From the NCBI GenBank assembly GCA_029582165.1, contig CM055882.1, forward strand, positions 12,418,001 to 12,482,000: a DNA stretch of 64,000 nucleotides, written 5' to 3'. This document shows, one piece after another, positions 47,641-57,927 of this stretch. A model generated the notes under the pieces. It saw only the letters and a list, made by a program, of their open reading frames with translations, ran no database searches and had not been told where the DNA came from. This stretch comes from Portulaca oleracea (lineage: Eukaryota > Streptophyta > Magnoliopsida > Caryophyllales > Portulacaceae). Position numbers and translations under genes: made by a program. Numbering within the stretch: the first letter of the stretch is position 1; every line of letters begins with the position of its first letter.

Positions 47641-48313
47641 AAAGGAGAAAGAGAGAAGCAACTAAAAATGCAGGTAGAGGGAGAAACCCTAGCTACCGAT
47701 ATGGCCTTATATAAATTAGGTATTGGAGTGTTCTTAATGGGTTTGGACTTTGGACTATATTGTGGGTCTTGCTAGATTGACCCAACCCATCGTTAAATAT
47801 GTACTTCACACTGGACCTGGTAAAATTTTGTCTGATCTGAAATACTTGAATTGTTCGACCCAGAAAAATTTGGGTTAAAACATAAATTTTTCGTCCGAAT
47901 TTTGATGTTGATCGAATATTCGGATACAATATTTATCTCTTTGCTGTTATCCGAACCCGATTTCGACCCGAAGACAAGTTCCGTCCAAATTGTCCAACTC
48001 GGTTTAACCCGAAAAAATTGGGTCCGAACATCAATCTTTTGTCTGAATTTCGACATTGACCGACCTGAATTTTACTCGAACCCGATTTTCTGCTAGCTCT
48101 ACTTAACACGATAGGTCGGCCTAACCAAGGGTGGGCAATTGACCGGGTCAGGATTTGATTGGCCCCTTGGCTCTATGTAGAGTCAGGTCGGATCAAGGTT
48201 GACCCATTGACCTATAACATTGAGTTAGGAGGTCGACTCCTTTTCATGATAAATTTAAATTGAAGTGTATTTGTAAACCAAAAGAATAAAAACTTATGAT
48301 AATTGTTATTTAT
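47641..48313. other. Intergenic DNA
   Basis: No gene recognised. It has segments of CCGAACCCGA/GGGTCGG-type sequence that may be decayed hAT subterminal repeats, without ends. Confidence 0.4.
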
Positions 48314-48750
48314 GGTGTGTTTGGTATTAGGACTTTCCCATGTTTGGGAGCAAAAATGGGTTAGAAAATTTTTTTAGTAGGGCCCATTGTTTTCCTATGA
48401 ACTATGGGGAAAACTTTCCCGGGGGGGGGGAAGGTTGTGGGAAGGTTTCTTCCCCAAGTGAATGGGAAATATTAGCAAAATTGAGTTACCCAAAATACCC
48501 CCAAAAAATGATAAGAAAGCTGGGGAAATGAAAATAAATAAGGGTAGTATAGACATTTCAAACATTTTTCTTTAGGAAAGTTAAAGTTTCAACCAAATAA
48601 TGTAAAAACTTTCCTACATACTTTCACAGGATTTCAGATGTAAACCAAACACAGTGAAGTACACTTTCCCAGGAAAATTTTTCCCATTAAAAACTTTTCT
48701 AAGAAAAACTTTCCCAGTAAAAACTTTCCTGGGATTCTACCAAACGCACC
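48314..48750. mobile_element. MITE with GGTGTGTTTGG ends
   Basis: The left end GGTGTGTTTGGTATTAGG and the inverted right end (GGTGCGTTTGGTAGAATCC) match. The interior is rich in ACTTTCCCAGGAAAA-type inverted segments. Same family as 18594-18820. No definite target duplication. Confidence 0.65.
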
Positions 48751-49926
48751 ATTAGTGTGGTAAAACTTAAGTTTAGCATTTATGGTAGTAAAACTTAAGT
48801 TTAGCACTTTATCTCAAGAAAAGTAAGTCCAACATTCAAAATGATATAAAATTATGGGAAATTTCATATGGTATGCTTCAGCTTTTGTCTATTCCAAATT
48901 GTCAACCACTTTTGAAATTATTCCAAGCGGTAGGCTTATTTTGAAAATTATTCCAAATGGTTGGCTTATTTTGAAATTTGTAAAAATTATTTCAAGGTTT
49001 CAAGCACTTTAAAAACTATTCCTAGTTCTCAAATACTTTACATATTATTCCAAGTAAGTCGATTGTGAGATTGACAGAGAGAGCTAAAAGAAATTGAGAG
49101 ATGACGAAAGTTTTACAAGCAGTATCCTAACAACGGTACAAGAAGAAGCTCACGAGATGAAATAATTTTCAAAATAAGTCTACCACTTGAAATAGTTTAA
49201 AAAGTGGTGGAATAGGCAAAAGTTGAAGCCTATCAAATAGAATTTCCCTAAAATTATTTATTCGAGGTCATTAATATTTAATAGGTAGACTCTGGACCTG
49301 ATAACCAAGTTGGGTGCCCACCCGATTCGATCTGAAATTTGCTGGTCAAGGTCAGGGTCATGTTTTTTTAGGTCGACGCAACTCGATTCGAAAGTTTCGA
49401 GGCCCCTAACTTAGTTTGGGCCAGGTTTGGGTTTGGCGTGTCTTGACTCAACCCAACCCGACAACCTTGTAAATATATTCTTTAAAAAAATCTGATAAAT
49501 GACAACTCGCAGGACCCGACCCGACCCAACCTTTAAATAGGTTTTATATAAAAAAGAATTATATAATTAAAAAATATTATCGATTTTAGTTCGGGCCAAG
49601 AGTAGATTGTCCCTTTCCTTAAATTTCCTGTAAATGTGTAAGAGCTTTGGAGAAAGAGACATAGGCAATTTGAGCAAACGGTCACTCAAATTTGTATTCA
49701 CGCAATAATAAATATGTTTTTATAAATTTTAATATTTTTATATGTTCCCAATCTTGAATGAAAGAGTGATTATGAGGTTAGATAGCTGAAGGAAGGCCCG
49801 GTTTTTTGGATGAGTTATATTTAAGTTAGCTAAGATACTTAGGTTTGGATAAGTTATGATAAGTTATGATATTTTTTGGGGGAATTGTGTTTTTAGAGTG
49901 AATGTTTTTTGAAAAATTGTGTTAGG
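48751..49926. other. Intergenic DNA
   Basis: No gene recognised. Two adjacent TTATTTTGAAA(T)/GGTTGGCTTATT units occur near 48920-48980, and CAACCCGAC-rich segments near 49440-49530 resemble decayed hAT ends. Confidence 0.4.
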
Positions 49927-52220
49927 TTGAGATAAAAACAAGGGTCAAGGTCCTTCACCTACACATCCACGAAGGACCTTATATGAAGCATACAAAGTTT
50001 TGAATGAAAGCCAAAATCACGCACAATATATTCTGATTAGATATTCTAATCAGAATATTCTGATTAGATATTCTGATCCAAAAAAGGGAAGTTGATTGGA
50101 AATATTATTGATACTCTTCTTCCTCTATTAATTGCAATTTGATAAAATTCATATCTCCTTATTTCAAGATATAATCATCTCAAAGAAAGGAAATCCAGAA
50201 GATTTGCTGCCAAGAAAGGATATTATGCTAAGAAGGAAGGAAGATCGGAGAAAGGAAAGGAAGGTCTTCATCTCCAACGGTCTACCAAACTGCCATTATA
50301 AATATGTAGTCACAAGATGAAGACAAATAGGCGATTCCATGAAAGTAATCGCAGAGTAGGAAATCGTGAGGATTTTTGAGTGTGTAGCCAATGGTTCCAA
50401 GGTGACGGTAGCCAATAAAGGACTTCTGATGAAGGTATAGCCAAAGACCTTGGTGAGTGTTCATTGTAGCCATATGTGATGGTGAGAGATTGTGTAGCAA
50501 AGTGTAGGACCCAGGAAAAAACTTCCAATGGTGTCCTACGCGGTGTTAGGCGAATCGAAAGAGGTGTCTAGAAAATGTCATTGCTCAGAAAATTTCAAAT
50601 GCAATCTTGAATTTAATTAATTTTATTTCCAGAAAATGTCATTGCTCAGAAAATAATATAACACAAAAAATGAGGAGAATCAACGGTGAACCGAGACCTC
50701 AACTTTCTAGTTCGTTTCTTTCTGTGATATTACTTCTCGTGCAATTGAAATTTTCTAGAAATAAAAAGTAAAATTCAAAAAGAAAGCAAATGAATCAAAT
50801 TGAATGGATTATAAAGTCGCCAATTAATTTTTGGTGAGAATTAATAAACTCAAATTAGACTTTGCAAACCGCGAACTATGAGATTCGAATCTGAGGGTAA
50901 GGTTACGAATTTGAAAGTAAAAACCTTCGAATTCGCCCGTCCAAAGATCAGACTCTACTAAATCGGTTCATTAAAGAAGAAAGTAGAAGAGAAGAATTAT
51001 TTAGATTAATTTAAATTATTTAGATGCATGCGAAAAATTAAAGTGCGAAAATAAATAAATGCGATAAACGAAACATAAATAAATAAAGAACGAAATTGAA
51101 GTTGTGATTTCAAGTAATCCGGTTAAGATTAGTTGTAATTGATTTTAAACATCAGGATTACAATAGTATAACTGTATAAGTGATTATAAGAAAATAAAAA
51201 AGAAAATATGTCAAGAATTAATGTATGCAAATGATGAAGAAAGGAGGAGGAGAAGAGAGGGAGAAAAAGAAGAAGAAGAAATCACCTAGTGACAATACTT
51301 CTAGGTGATCCGGTGTAAAGAAAAATGATGGAGTGAGGTTGTATTTATAGGGAAAATGGAGCGAGGAAATTAGGTTTGAGAAATAAAGAGGGTCAGGTGG
51401 GTCATTCTAATAAGTAGGAGGCCCAGTATGTTGGAAGGAAAGGAAGCGGGCTATGCGGACCAGCATGTTGGGTTATTTTTGAGTTGCCCAACTTCAAACG
51501 ACCATAACTTTCCCATCCGACCTCTAATTAACTTGATTCAAGTGTCGTTTGAAAACTTGTAATGAGTACTTTTAGCTTCCAAAATTAGGAAACCTATAGA
51601 GGTCGATGGAAAGTCGGTACTTTAAAGAAAAGGCTTAGGTACACAAACAAAAGAACGGGTTTTTTTGGAATATTTGAACGCGGAAGGCCTAGAAATGGAA
51701 ATGGGCTAATGTGAAAGGTTTTTTTTTTTTGTGGAGGAACTTTTATTCGGGTTTTTTTTGTGGGTTTTTTCATCATTTATGCATTTCAAGAATACTTGGC
51801 ATTTAATCTTAAATAAAAATAAAAATGCACAAAATAAATTACATAATAACAAAGCTGAACTATGACAAAATTCAGTGTCTACACAAAGTCTTGAAGGACT
51901 AAGACTTTGTGAGTTTGAGCTTCAATGTAATCCATCATGTTCCAAATCGTCGCTAGGGTTTTTTCTACGACGATCCTTATCTGTAGCTGTCTCAAGGACC
52001 TTCGGTCTTGGTAAGTGAATCTATTAGTAACTACCTTCAGGCTGTTACTTCTTGCATTGTTTCGTAAGTGTATCTTGTTCTTTGATTGTTATAAATATAA
52101 AGAGGTATTTCAGTTACACTTTGTTTTGATCCTTGGTTTGAAACCAAGGAAGTTTGTTCTAACGTCCTTACCTAGTGTGCAGATCTTATTTGTCAAATTC
52201 ACCCCCTCTTGGGTTCCTAC
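49927..52220. mobile_element. LTR-like element, copy A, interrupted by a solo LTR
   Basis: It shares GGTCAAGGTCCTTCACCT near its start and TCTTGGGTTCCTACA at its end with copy B (53496-54430). The long block from GGCGATTCCA to AAAGACCTTGGTGAG is also common to both. Removing the solo LTR at 50503-51883 leaves about 0.91 kb, matching copy B. The left boundary and target duplication of copy A are unclear. Confidence 0.7.
50503..51883 (+). mobile_element. Solo LTR (1381 bp)
   Basis: It starts TGTAGGACCCAGG, ends AGTGTCTACA and is flanked by the perfect 5-bp duplication CAAAG (50498-50502 and 51884-51888). It holds a TATA-type box (TTGTATTTATAGGG about 51340) on the plus strand and the GTCGCCAATTAATTTTTGG block also typical of the LTR at 57928. 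No internal retrotransposon region remains, so the element was reduced by LTR-LTR recombination. Confidence 0.92.
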
Positions 52221-53130
52221 AATAAGTTAGCCAAAAACCTAGAGAGAGTATGAGAGAGATCTGAGATCTAGAAAGTGAGAGTTCCCCCTCCCCCCTCCTA
52301 CCTCCCCTTTTTCTCTCTGGATCTTGTTCTTCTTCCTCATTCTAGCCTCTTTATCGTTTTTTCGACCATCTCCATGTGTTGAGATCCTTTAACTATCTCC
52401 ATGTTTGGAGATCTAGACTACTGTTCGAGACAGATCGCGTGAAGATCAGAGGTCAAAGATTGTACATCAGGACAGATCGGGTGCAAATCATAGATCGTAG
52501 ATCATAGATCATAGTTCGGGTCAGATCAGGTAATGATCGTAGACCGGGACAGACAGGGTGAAGATCGTAGATCGGGTGATGTCGCTGACATCGTGAGTAG
52601 TTGCAAGCTGTAAAGACTTGGCCCTGTTTGGTTCTCTTCATTGTCTTTTAAGGGGGTTGATGTAGTTGTCCATTCTTGTTGTTTGTGAGCCTTTTCTGTG
52701 GTTTCCAATAGTGGTTTTTTTTTTTTTAAATGGTATTAAGTTAGGTTGTTCCTTGCATTATTGTCCTTTGGTTAATTTCTTGATCCTGAGATAGGAGGAG
52801 TCTAACATTAGATTGGCTCCACTATTTATTTACCCTGTAAACAATGGGTCAATCCATTTACCCAATGTAAAAAAAAAAAAGTTATGATAAATTAGGATAA
52901 GTTAAGAGAGTTAGAACCAACCTAACAAAAGTGCAGTGCCTAAGACCAGTATGACTTGAAAAGAAGGTGTGGCAGTAGGCTGAACGATTTCCAATCTCTC
53001 TATATTTTAGATTCAATTATTTTACTTTGTCAGTAGCAATCTTTAATCCCAATCATTATAATCAAATCTACGCTTTAAGAAATAATTTTACATTTTTTTC
53101 TACAAAAAGTTTCTAAACCCTTAATTTAAA
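52221..53130. other. Intergenic DNA with a possible truncated SINE tail
   Basis: No gene. 52425-52600 repeats GATCGTAGATC/CAGATCGGG-type units. 52785-52880 contains CTGAGATAGGAGG and ends CCCAATGTAAAAAAAAAAA, which resembles the 3' end of the SINE at 27656 (CTGAGATAGGGG...CCAATGTAAAAAA). It may be a 5'-truncated relative. Confidence 0.4.
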
Positions 53131-53490
53131 TGATATAAGAGCATCAGAGCCTTAATACACCTTATCAACCTATTAGCCAACGTATTAAATTTTTGAAATG
53201 AATGAAGAACATGATATACAAGTATATAAAAGAACTTTAAAAATGAATTTACAAGAATTCATAATAGATATTGAACGAGAATATATGATGATGGATTACT
53301 ACTATTAATAATCTCAATATAAACCATAATATTTATGCTTTATAAAGAAAATTTTGTTTTTAACACAAAAAGTCTTCCAAATATATAATTATCGCCAAAG
53401 AAAGTTATGAATAATAGTAGTATGCCTAGGATTAATATAGAAAACTTGAACTTAAAAAAATCTAGGGCAAATGAAGAACATCACATTATG
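53131..53490 (+). pseudogene. AT-rich degenerate coding remnant, unidentified (left part)
   Basis: Broken plus-strand frames read like a Lys/Glu/Asn-rich protein, for example YKRTLKMNLQEFIIDIEREY near 53220-53280 and MNNSSMPRINIENLNLKKS near 53407-53463. The style resumes at 54431-54830 and 57240-57600, after two insertions. I do not recognise the protein. Codon use is strongly A/T-ending. An endogenous viral sequence (for instance a pararetrovirus relic) is one possibility; an old captured gene is another. Confidence 0.35.
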
Positions 53491-53495
53491 GTCTT

Positions 53496-54430
53496 TGTTG
53501 AAGACAGGGTTAAGGTCCTTCACCTGCGCATTCACGAAAGACCTTAGATTTTCATGAAAGCCAAAATAGACGAAACAATAAAGGGGAAGTATACACTGCT
53601 TTTCAGGGTTAATAAAGTATTTGATTTTCCTCTCCATATTTCTAACCAAACTAATTGATTGGACTATCTATTTTGTAAGAAACAATCAATGAAGAAAATG
53701 GAAGTAAGATAGAAGATTGGATGGGAACAAGAAAGGAAAGGAGCCGTTAGATTGAAGAACCAAATCTGGAAGATATTGACGGAATCAATATATATTTTTG
53801 AAGAATTAGATACGGAAGATATTGACATAATCAATCAAACATGGCAAGAAGTCGTTGAGAGAATTGCCAATCAAGCAAGGAAGCAAACTATAAATACATC
53901 TCACATTACCTTGTGTTAGATTAGGCGATTCCACGGAAGTAATCGCAGGGTAAGAAATCGTGAGGATTTTTGAGTGTGTAGCCAATGGTTCCAAGGTGAA
54001 GGAAGCCGGTAAAGGAACTTAGGTGAAGGTATAGCCGAGGACCTTGGTGAGAATTTGGTGTATCCAAATGTGGTCGTGAGAAGATGTGTAGCAGAGTATT
54101 GACGGACTAAGACTTTGTGAGTTTGTGCTTCAATGTAATCCATCATGTTCCAAATCGCCGTTAGGGTTTTTTCAACAACGATCCTTATTTGTATCTGACT
54201 CAAGGACCTTCAGTCTTGGTCAGTGAACCTATCAGTAACTGCCTTCAGGCTGTTACTTCTTGTTTTGTTTTCTAATTGTAACTTGTTCTTTGATTGATAT
54301 AAATATAATGAGGTATTTCAGTTACAATGTGTTTTGATCCTTGGTTTGAAACCAAGGAAGTTTGCTCTAACATCCTTACCTAATGTGTAGAGTTTATTTG
54401 TCAAATTCACCCCCCTCTTGGGTTCCTACA
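53496..54430. mobile_element. LTR-like element, copy B (935 bp), probable solo LTR
   Basis: It starts TGTTGAAGACAGGG, ends TTGGGTTCCTACA and is flanked by the perfect 5-bp duplication GTCTT (53491-53495 and 54431-54435). There is no coding region. It is a clean insertion into the AT-rich coding remnant, and the uninterrupted relative of copy A. Confidence 0.9.
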
Positions 54431-54830
54431 GTCTTAAAAGATTTCGTTAATGAAAAAAGAAAAGAAATTAAACATCTTGAAGAACAAAACAATGAAGAAT
54501 TATGTGATGAAATTAGTATAAGAAAAGGTCAAGTTAATGTAGGTAAACTTTTTACAAAAATAGGCAGAAAGACAAGAATCCAAGATACTTTAAATAAATA
54601 TCAAATAATATAATGAACAATTTATGATCTACCCATAACAAATAAAGAAGGAGATATAATATGTGGGAAAACATTTAATTTACCATAACTAAAATATTAT
54701 ACTACTAAGAAGCTTGAGATTTGTTAAGATATTCTCATTTAACAACAAAGAACTATATATTAAATATGTTAAATTTTAAGAAATCCAGATATTTATATTC
54801 AGTAAGCTCACATTCTAGGATACGGTAAAA
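54431..54830 (+). pseudogene. AT-rich degenerate coding remnant, unidentified (middle part)
   Basis: The frame immediately after copy B runs LKDFVNEKRKEIKHLEEQNN to a stop at 54613, a Lys/Glu-rich, probably helical stretch with GQVNVGKLFTKIGRK. Broken frames follow with YDLPITNKEGDIICGKTFNL. No family recognised. It is the continuation of 53131-53490. Confidence 0.35.
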
Positions 54831-54974
54831 CAGTTTTGCTAATCGTCGCCCTGGGGGCGATGGTTAAGAGAGAATCTTATCCATTTTTTTCTTTTGTAAA
54901 TCTTATATAAAATAATAAAAGATTACCTTTTGAATTAAAAAAAATGTTGATATTATCTAATCAAATCTACAAAA

Positions 54975-55703
54975 TTTTTGGAAAAGAGGATTTTACCCTC
55001 TACTTTTGAGAAATCATATGTACCCTACCTCACCTTTATAGTTAATGATAGATATCCACAAAATTCGGACTAATGTATTAAATAGACGAAAATACCCCTA
55101 TATTTTACGATGATAAGACAAAAATATCCTCCCCTCTATCTTCCTCTTTCTCCCTCTCCAACTGCATTCCTCTGAATCTGGTACTCCAAATCCTTGACAA
55201 ATTGCATCCTCTATTTCTTCATCTCTCGGTTTCCCTATCTTCACAAATTGAATCCTCCGGATTGCCTACTATGTGGTCCACCTTAAGTGCCTGGCTAACA
55301 CCTCCTTACCTGTACCTCATCATCAATGGCATCATCCTCTCCATCGTCGCCTCATCTCGTCTCCACCACAAGTATCATGTCCAGGCAAAGGAGCACTACT
55401 CTAGTACTCTCCCTACCACCAGAAACACCCTGATTCTTACTAGCAAATGATGGAGATGGAGAAATAGAGGATGCAATTTGTCAAGGATTTGGAATACCAA
55501 ATCCAGAGGAATGCAGTTGGAGAGGGAGAAAGAGGAAGATAGAGGGGAGGATATTTTTGTCTTATCATCGTAAAATATAGGGGTATTTTCGTCTATTTAA
55601 TACATTAGTCCGAATTTTGTGGATATCTATCATTAACTATAAAGGTGAGGTAGGGTATATATGATTTCTCAAAAGTAGAGCGTAAAATCCTCTTTTCCAA
55701 AAA
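54975..55703. mobile_element. Foldback element nested in the Pack-type element
   Basis: Arms of about 250 bp (54975-55228 and 55448-55703) start TTTTTGGAAAAGAGG and end CCTCTTTTCCAAAAA. They stay inversely matched almost throughout (for example GACGAAAATACCCCTATATT with its inverse). The central ~220 bp is single-copy and C-rich, with a short open frame that I do not recognise. Confidence 0.85.
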
Positions 55704-55890
55704 CTTGGTGGGGGTTGAATATTATTTGTTCAAAAAAAAAATCTATACAATTCTAAGTTAATCAGGTAAATAAATACAATTATAATCGGTGTATATTGCT
55801 TCCCAATTTCCTACTATCCAAGGATTTCTTGACTGTTCCTATCCATTCCCAGTTTGGCAGTTTCCCATGTTGACATTTAATTTTCTCTGC

Positions 55891-56525
55891 TAGGGGTGTT
55901 CATAAATAACCGCCCCGAAAAACCCGATTCGGAAACCCGCTACCCGGTCATTAATTTAGGGTACCCGCCCCAGAAAAATCAATTTTATTCGGGTCGGGTA
56001 CCGCCCCGGAATATTTTCGATTAGTCGGTTCGGTTACGGATCGACCCCTAGACGTTTTTGGGTACCCGAATTACCCGAAATTAAATTTAACATTTAGATC
56101 CAGATTTAATTTTTGCCTATCTTTTTCCAATCTCCAGTCCACTGTCCAAGCCCAAATTTTAATCTGGAAAAAAACCCTAATTTATGTTAATGTTGGTGAT
56201 CAGTGCTCCAATTCCAAATCCTCCAAAAACTCAAAACGTATGAAAACTCAGTGTCAGTGGTCTTGCTGGGCCAGTTTCAGAACATTTTTGAAACATTTTT
56301 TGCTACTAGAGTGTTAATTAATAATTACAAAGTAAAAATAAAAATTGGAAACTCATATGATTATAATTAATCGGGTTTTTTGGTTAACCGATATCCGCTC
56401 CAAAACTTTCGGGTACCCGAAAGTTTCGGTTACGATTATGGTTCGAGGGTTTGGCCGCCCCGAATTTTCGGATACCCGAAAAAATTATTCAATCAGTTCG
56501 GGTACCCACCCCGTGAACACCCCTA
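55891..56525. mobile_element. Non-autonomous hAT element (635 bp)
   Basis: Ends are TAGGGGTGTTCATAAA and CGTGAACACCCCTA. The 8-bp flanks are TTCTCTGC and CTCTCTGT (two differences). The interior carries GGGTACCCG/CGGGTAC repeats. Related by its ends to the hAT at 41936. No transposase. Confidence 0.8.
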
Positions 56526-56624
56526 CTCTCTGTTACTCCAACACTTTGCTCTTACCCTCGGCTGCTCAACCCTTTCCACCAAGAAAATAAACAGAGCAAA
56601 AGGAAAAGAATTTCCAAAAATAAA

Positions 56625-57026
56625 TTGAACCCTTTCCCTCCGCTACTCCATCAACCCCACATCGTCTCCTCCGGCGACGCCTCCTCTGCCGCCGCTTCCT
56701 CCACCACTCCCGCCGCCGCCCAGAGTTGCATCCAGACCTCCAAAAGAATCGCAATTCCAAATCTGACAGCGAGCTATGAACGGATCCCTGTCAGAGCTTA
56801 TGGCGGAGCTGACGGAGGTCCGTTCGATGTCGTTCGTCGGAACGAGTACCACGGCAGCGTTGGAGATCGACCGTATGGTGAGAAACTTATGGTCGAGTAT
56901 CTGACGCCGGAGATCGTCCGCGACGAGGGCCACAACAGCGCCGTCGACTGGTGGACTACTTATGGAAAAAAAGAGTCCTATATGATATTGTTTTCCGTCA
57001 AAGAGAAAGGGGAAATAGAGAAATAA
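56625..57026 (+). pseudogene. AGC1-type (D6PK-like) protein kinase gene fragment
   Basis: Two frames together show the activation segment of plant AGC kinases. The frame starting at ATG 56776 gives SELMAELTEVRSMSFVGT, the stretch before the APE motif. About 50 bases later another frame gives EYLTPEIVRDEGHNSAVDWW, the APE-like motif (T for A) and subdomain IX. Upstream, PAAAQSCIQTS resembles the Ser-rich insertion between kinase subdomains VII and VIII of AGC1 kinases. A ~50-bp insertion with CGAGTA at both edges separates the two parts, and a frameshift (WWTTYG) follows. N-lobe, catalytic loop and C-lobe are missing. A captured, non-functional fragment. Confidence 0.7.
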
Positions 57027-57238
57027 CATGAGTATACTACTTCCAAAAACCGTATATTTAAAAAGATAATTTAAAAATGTTAATTAAGTAATGATAAGAC
57101 TTTTGTAGATTTGATTAGATACTATAATATTTTTATAGAAAAGGTAATCTTTTATTATTTTATATAAGATTTACAAAAGTAAAAAATGTATAAGATTATC
57201 TCTTAACCATCGTCCCCAAGGCGACGATTAGCAAAACC

Positions 57239-57639
57239 GTAAATAAAATTACTCTTAATTTAATCAAAGATAAAATAGATTTGTTAGATAAAACCTTTAA
57301 ATTTTCTATTTGGTTTGAACCTAATAAAAATTTAAGTAAATCACAAATAACATTTCCAATGGAGAAATAATAAAAAACTTTACAAAACTTTTACAAACTA
57401 AAAAATATTGTAAATTGATTTAACAAATTGGTAATCTTAAAACAACGTACAAAAATTCATCAAATGGTGCAACTGATACGCCTTTAAATGCTTGAATTAA
57501 AATTGCTCAAGAACTAAATGCTAGGCATAGGAAAAGTTTTATGAGAAATGACAATTCAGCCTTTACCCCGAAGGACATCCAACATAACCAAATGACCAAA
57601 ATATTTAATGTGAAATGTATCTGAAATAACCCGATTGTT
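57239..57639 (+). pseudogene. AT-rich degenerate coding remnant, unidentified (right part)
   Basis: Right of the Pack-type element the coding style resumes: LLDKTFKFSIWFEPNKNLSK, then KIAQELNARHRKSFMRNDNS (about 57495-57555) with an in-frame stop just upstream. I cannot name it. It is probably the 3' continuation of 53131-53490 and 54431-54830. Confidence 0.35.
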
Positions 57640-57927
57640 GACCCTGTTTGGCAACTAGCTGGTAGTTGATAGATGTTAGTTTGTAGCTGTTAGTTGATAG
57701 TCTGATAGTTGTTTGGATTAGTGGTTTGACTTTAGCTGTTTGGGTCAAATGTATTTGGTAAACTAGCTTTTTGTGAAAAACTACCTCAAAAAGCTATCTT
57801 GGGTAGTTTTTCGAAAACTAGTTTATGAGGTCCAAAAAGCTAATATGAAAAGTTTGTTACCAAACACCTCACATAGTTTTTTTACCTTGATCAAAAAACT
57901 AACAATGTCTAAAAAGCTAAAAGCTAC
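57640..57927. repeat. Partial MITE (left part)
   Basis: Begins CCCTGTTTGGCAACTAGCTG and contains many AGCTA/TAGTTTTT units and an internal TTACCAAACACC, typical of plant MITEs with GTTTGGCAA ends. The right end is not seen beside it, and the next element's LTR starts at once. Confidence 0.45.

Larger units (their letters stand above)
54831..57238. mobile_element. Long-TIR element carrying a host kinase fragment (Pack-type)
   Basis: The left arm (54831-54975) and right arm (about 57095-57238) are inverted copies about 145 bp long and roughly 90% alike by eye. They begin GTTTTGCTAATCGTCGCC and end near TCTAATCAAATCTACAAAA. Within are a foldback (54975-55703), a hAT element (55891-56525) and a fragment of an AGC protein kinase gene (about 56625-57010). 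Long TIRs plus a host gene piece recall Pack-MULEs. No clean 9-bp target duplication was seen, so the superfamily is uncertain. Confidence 0.75.

Noticed and set aside
55202..55450. 82-codon frame in the centre of the foldback
   Set aside because: No recognisable domain, no splice context, and it sits inside a non-coding inverted-repeat element.
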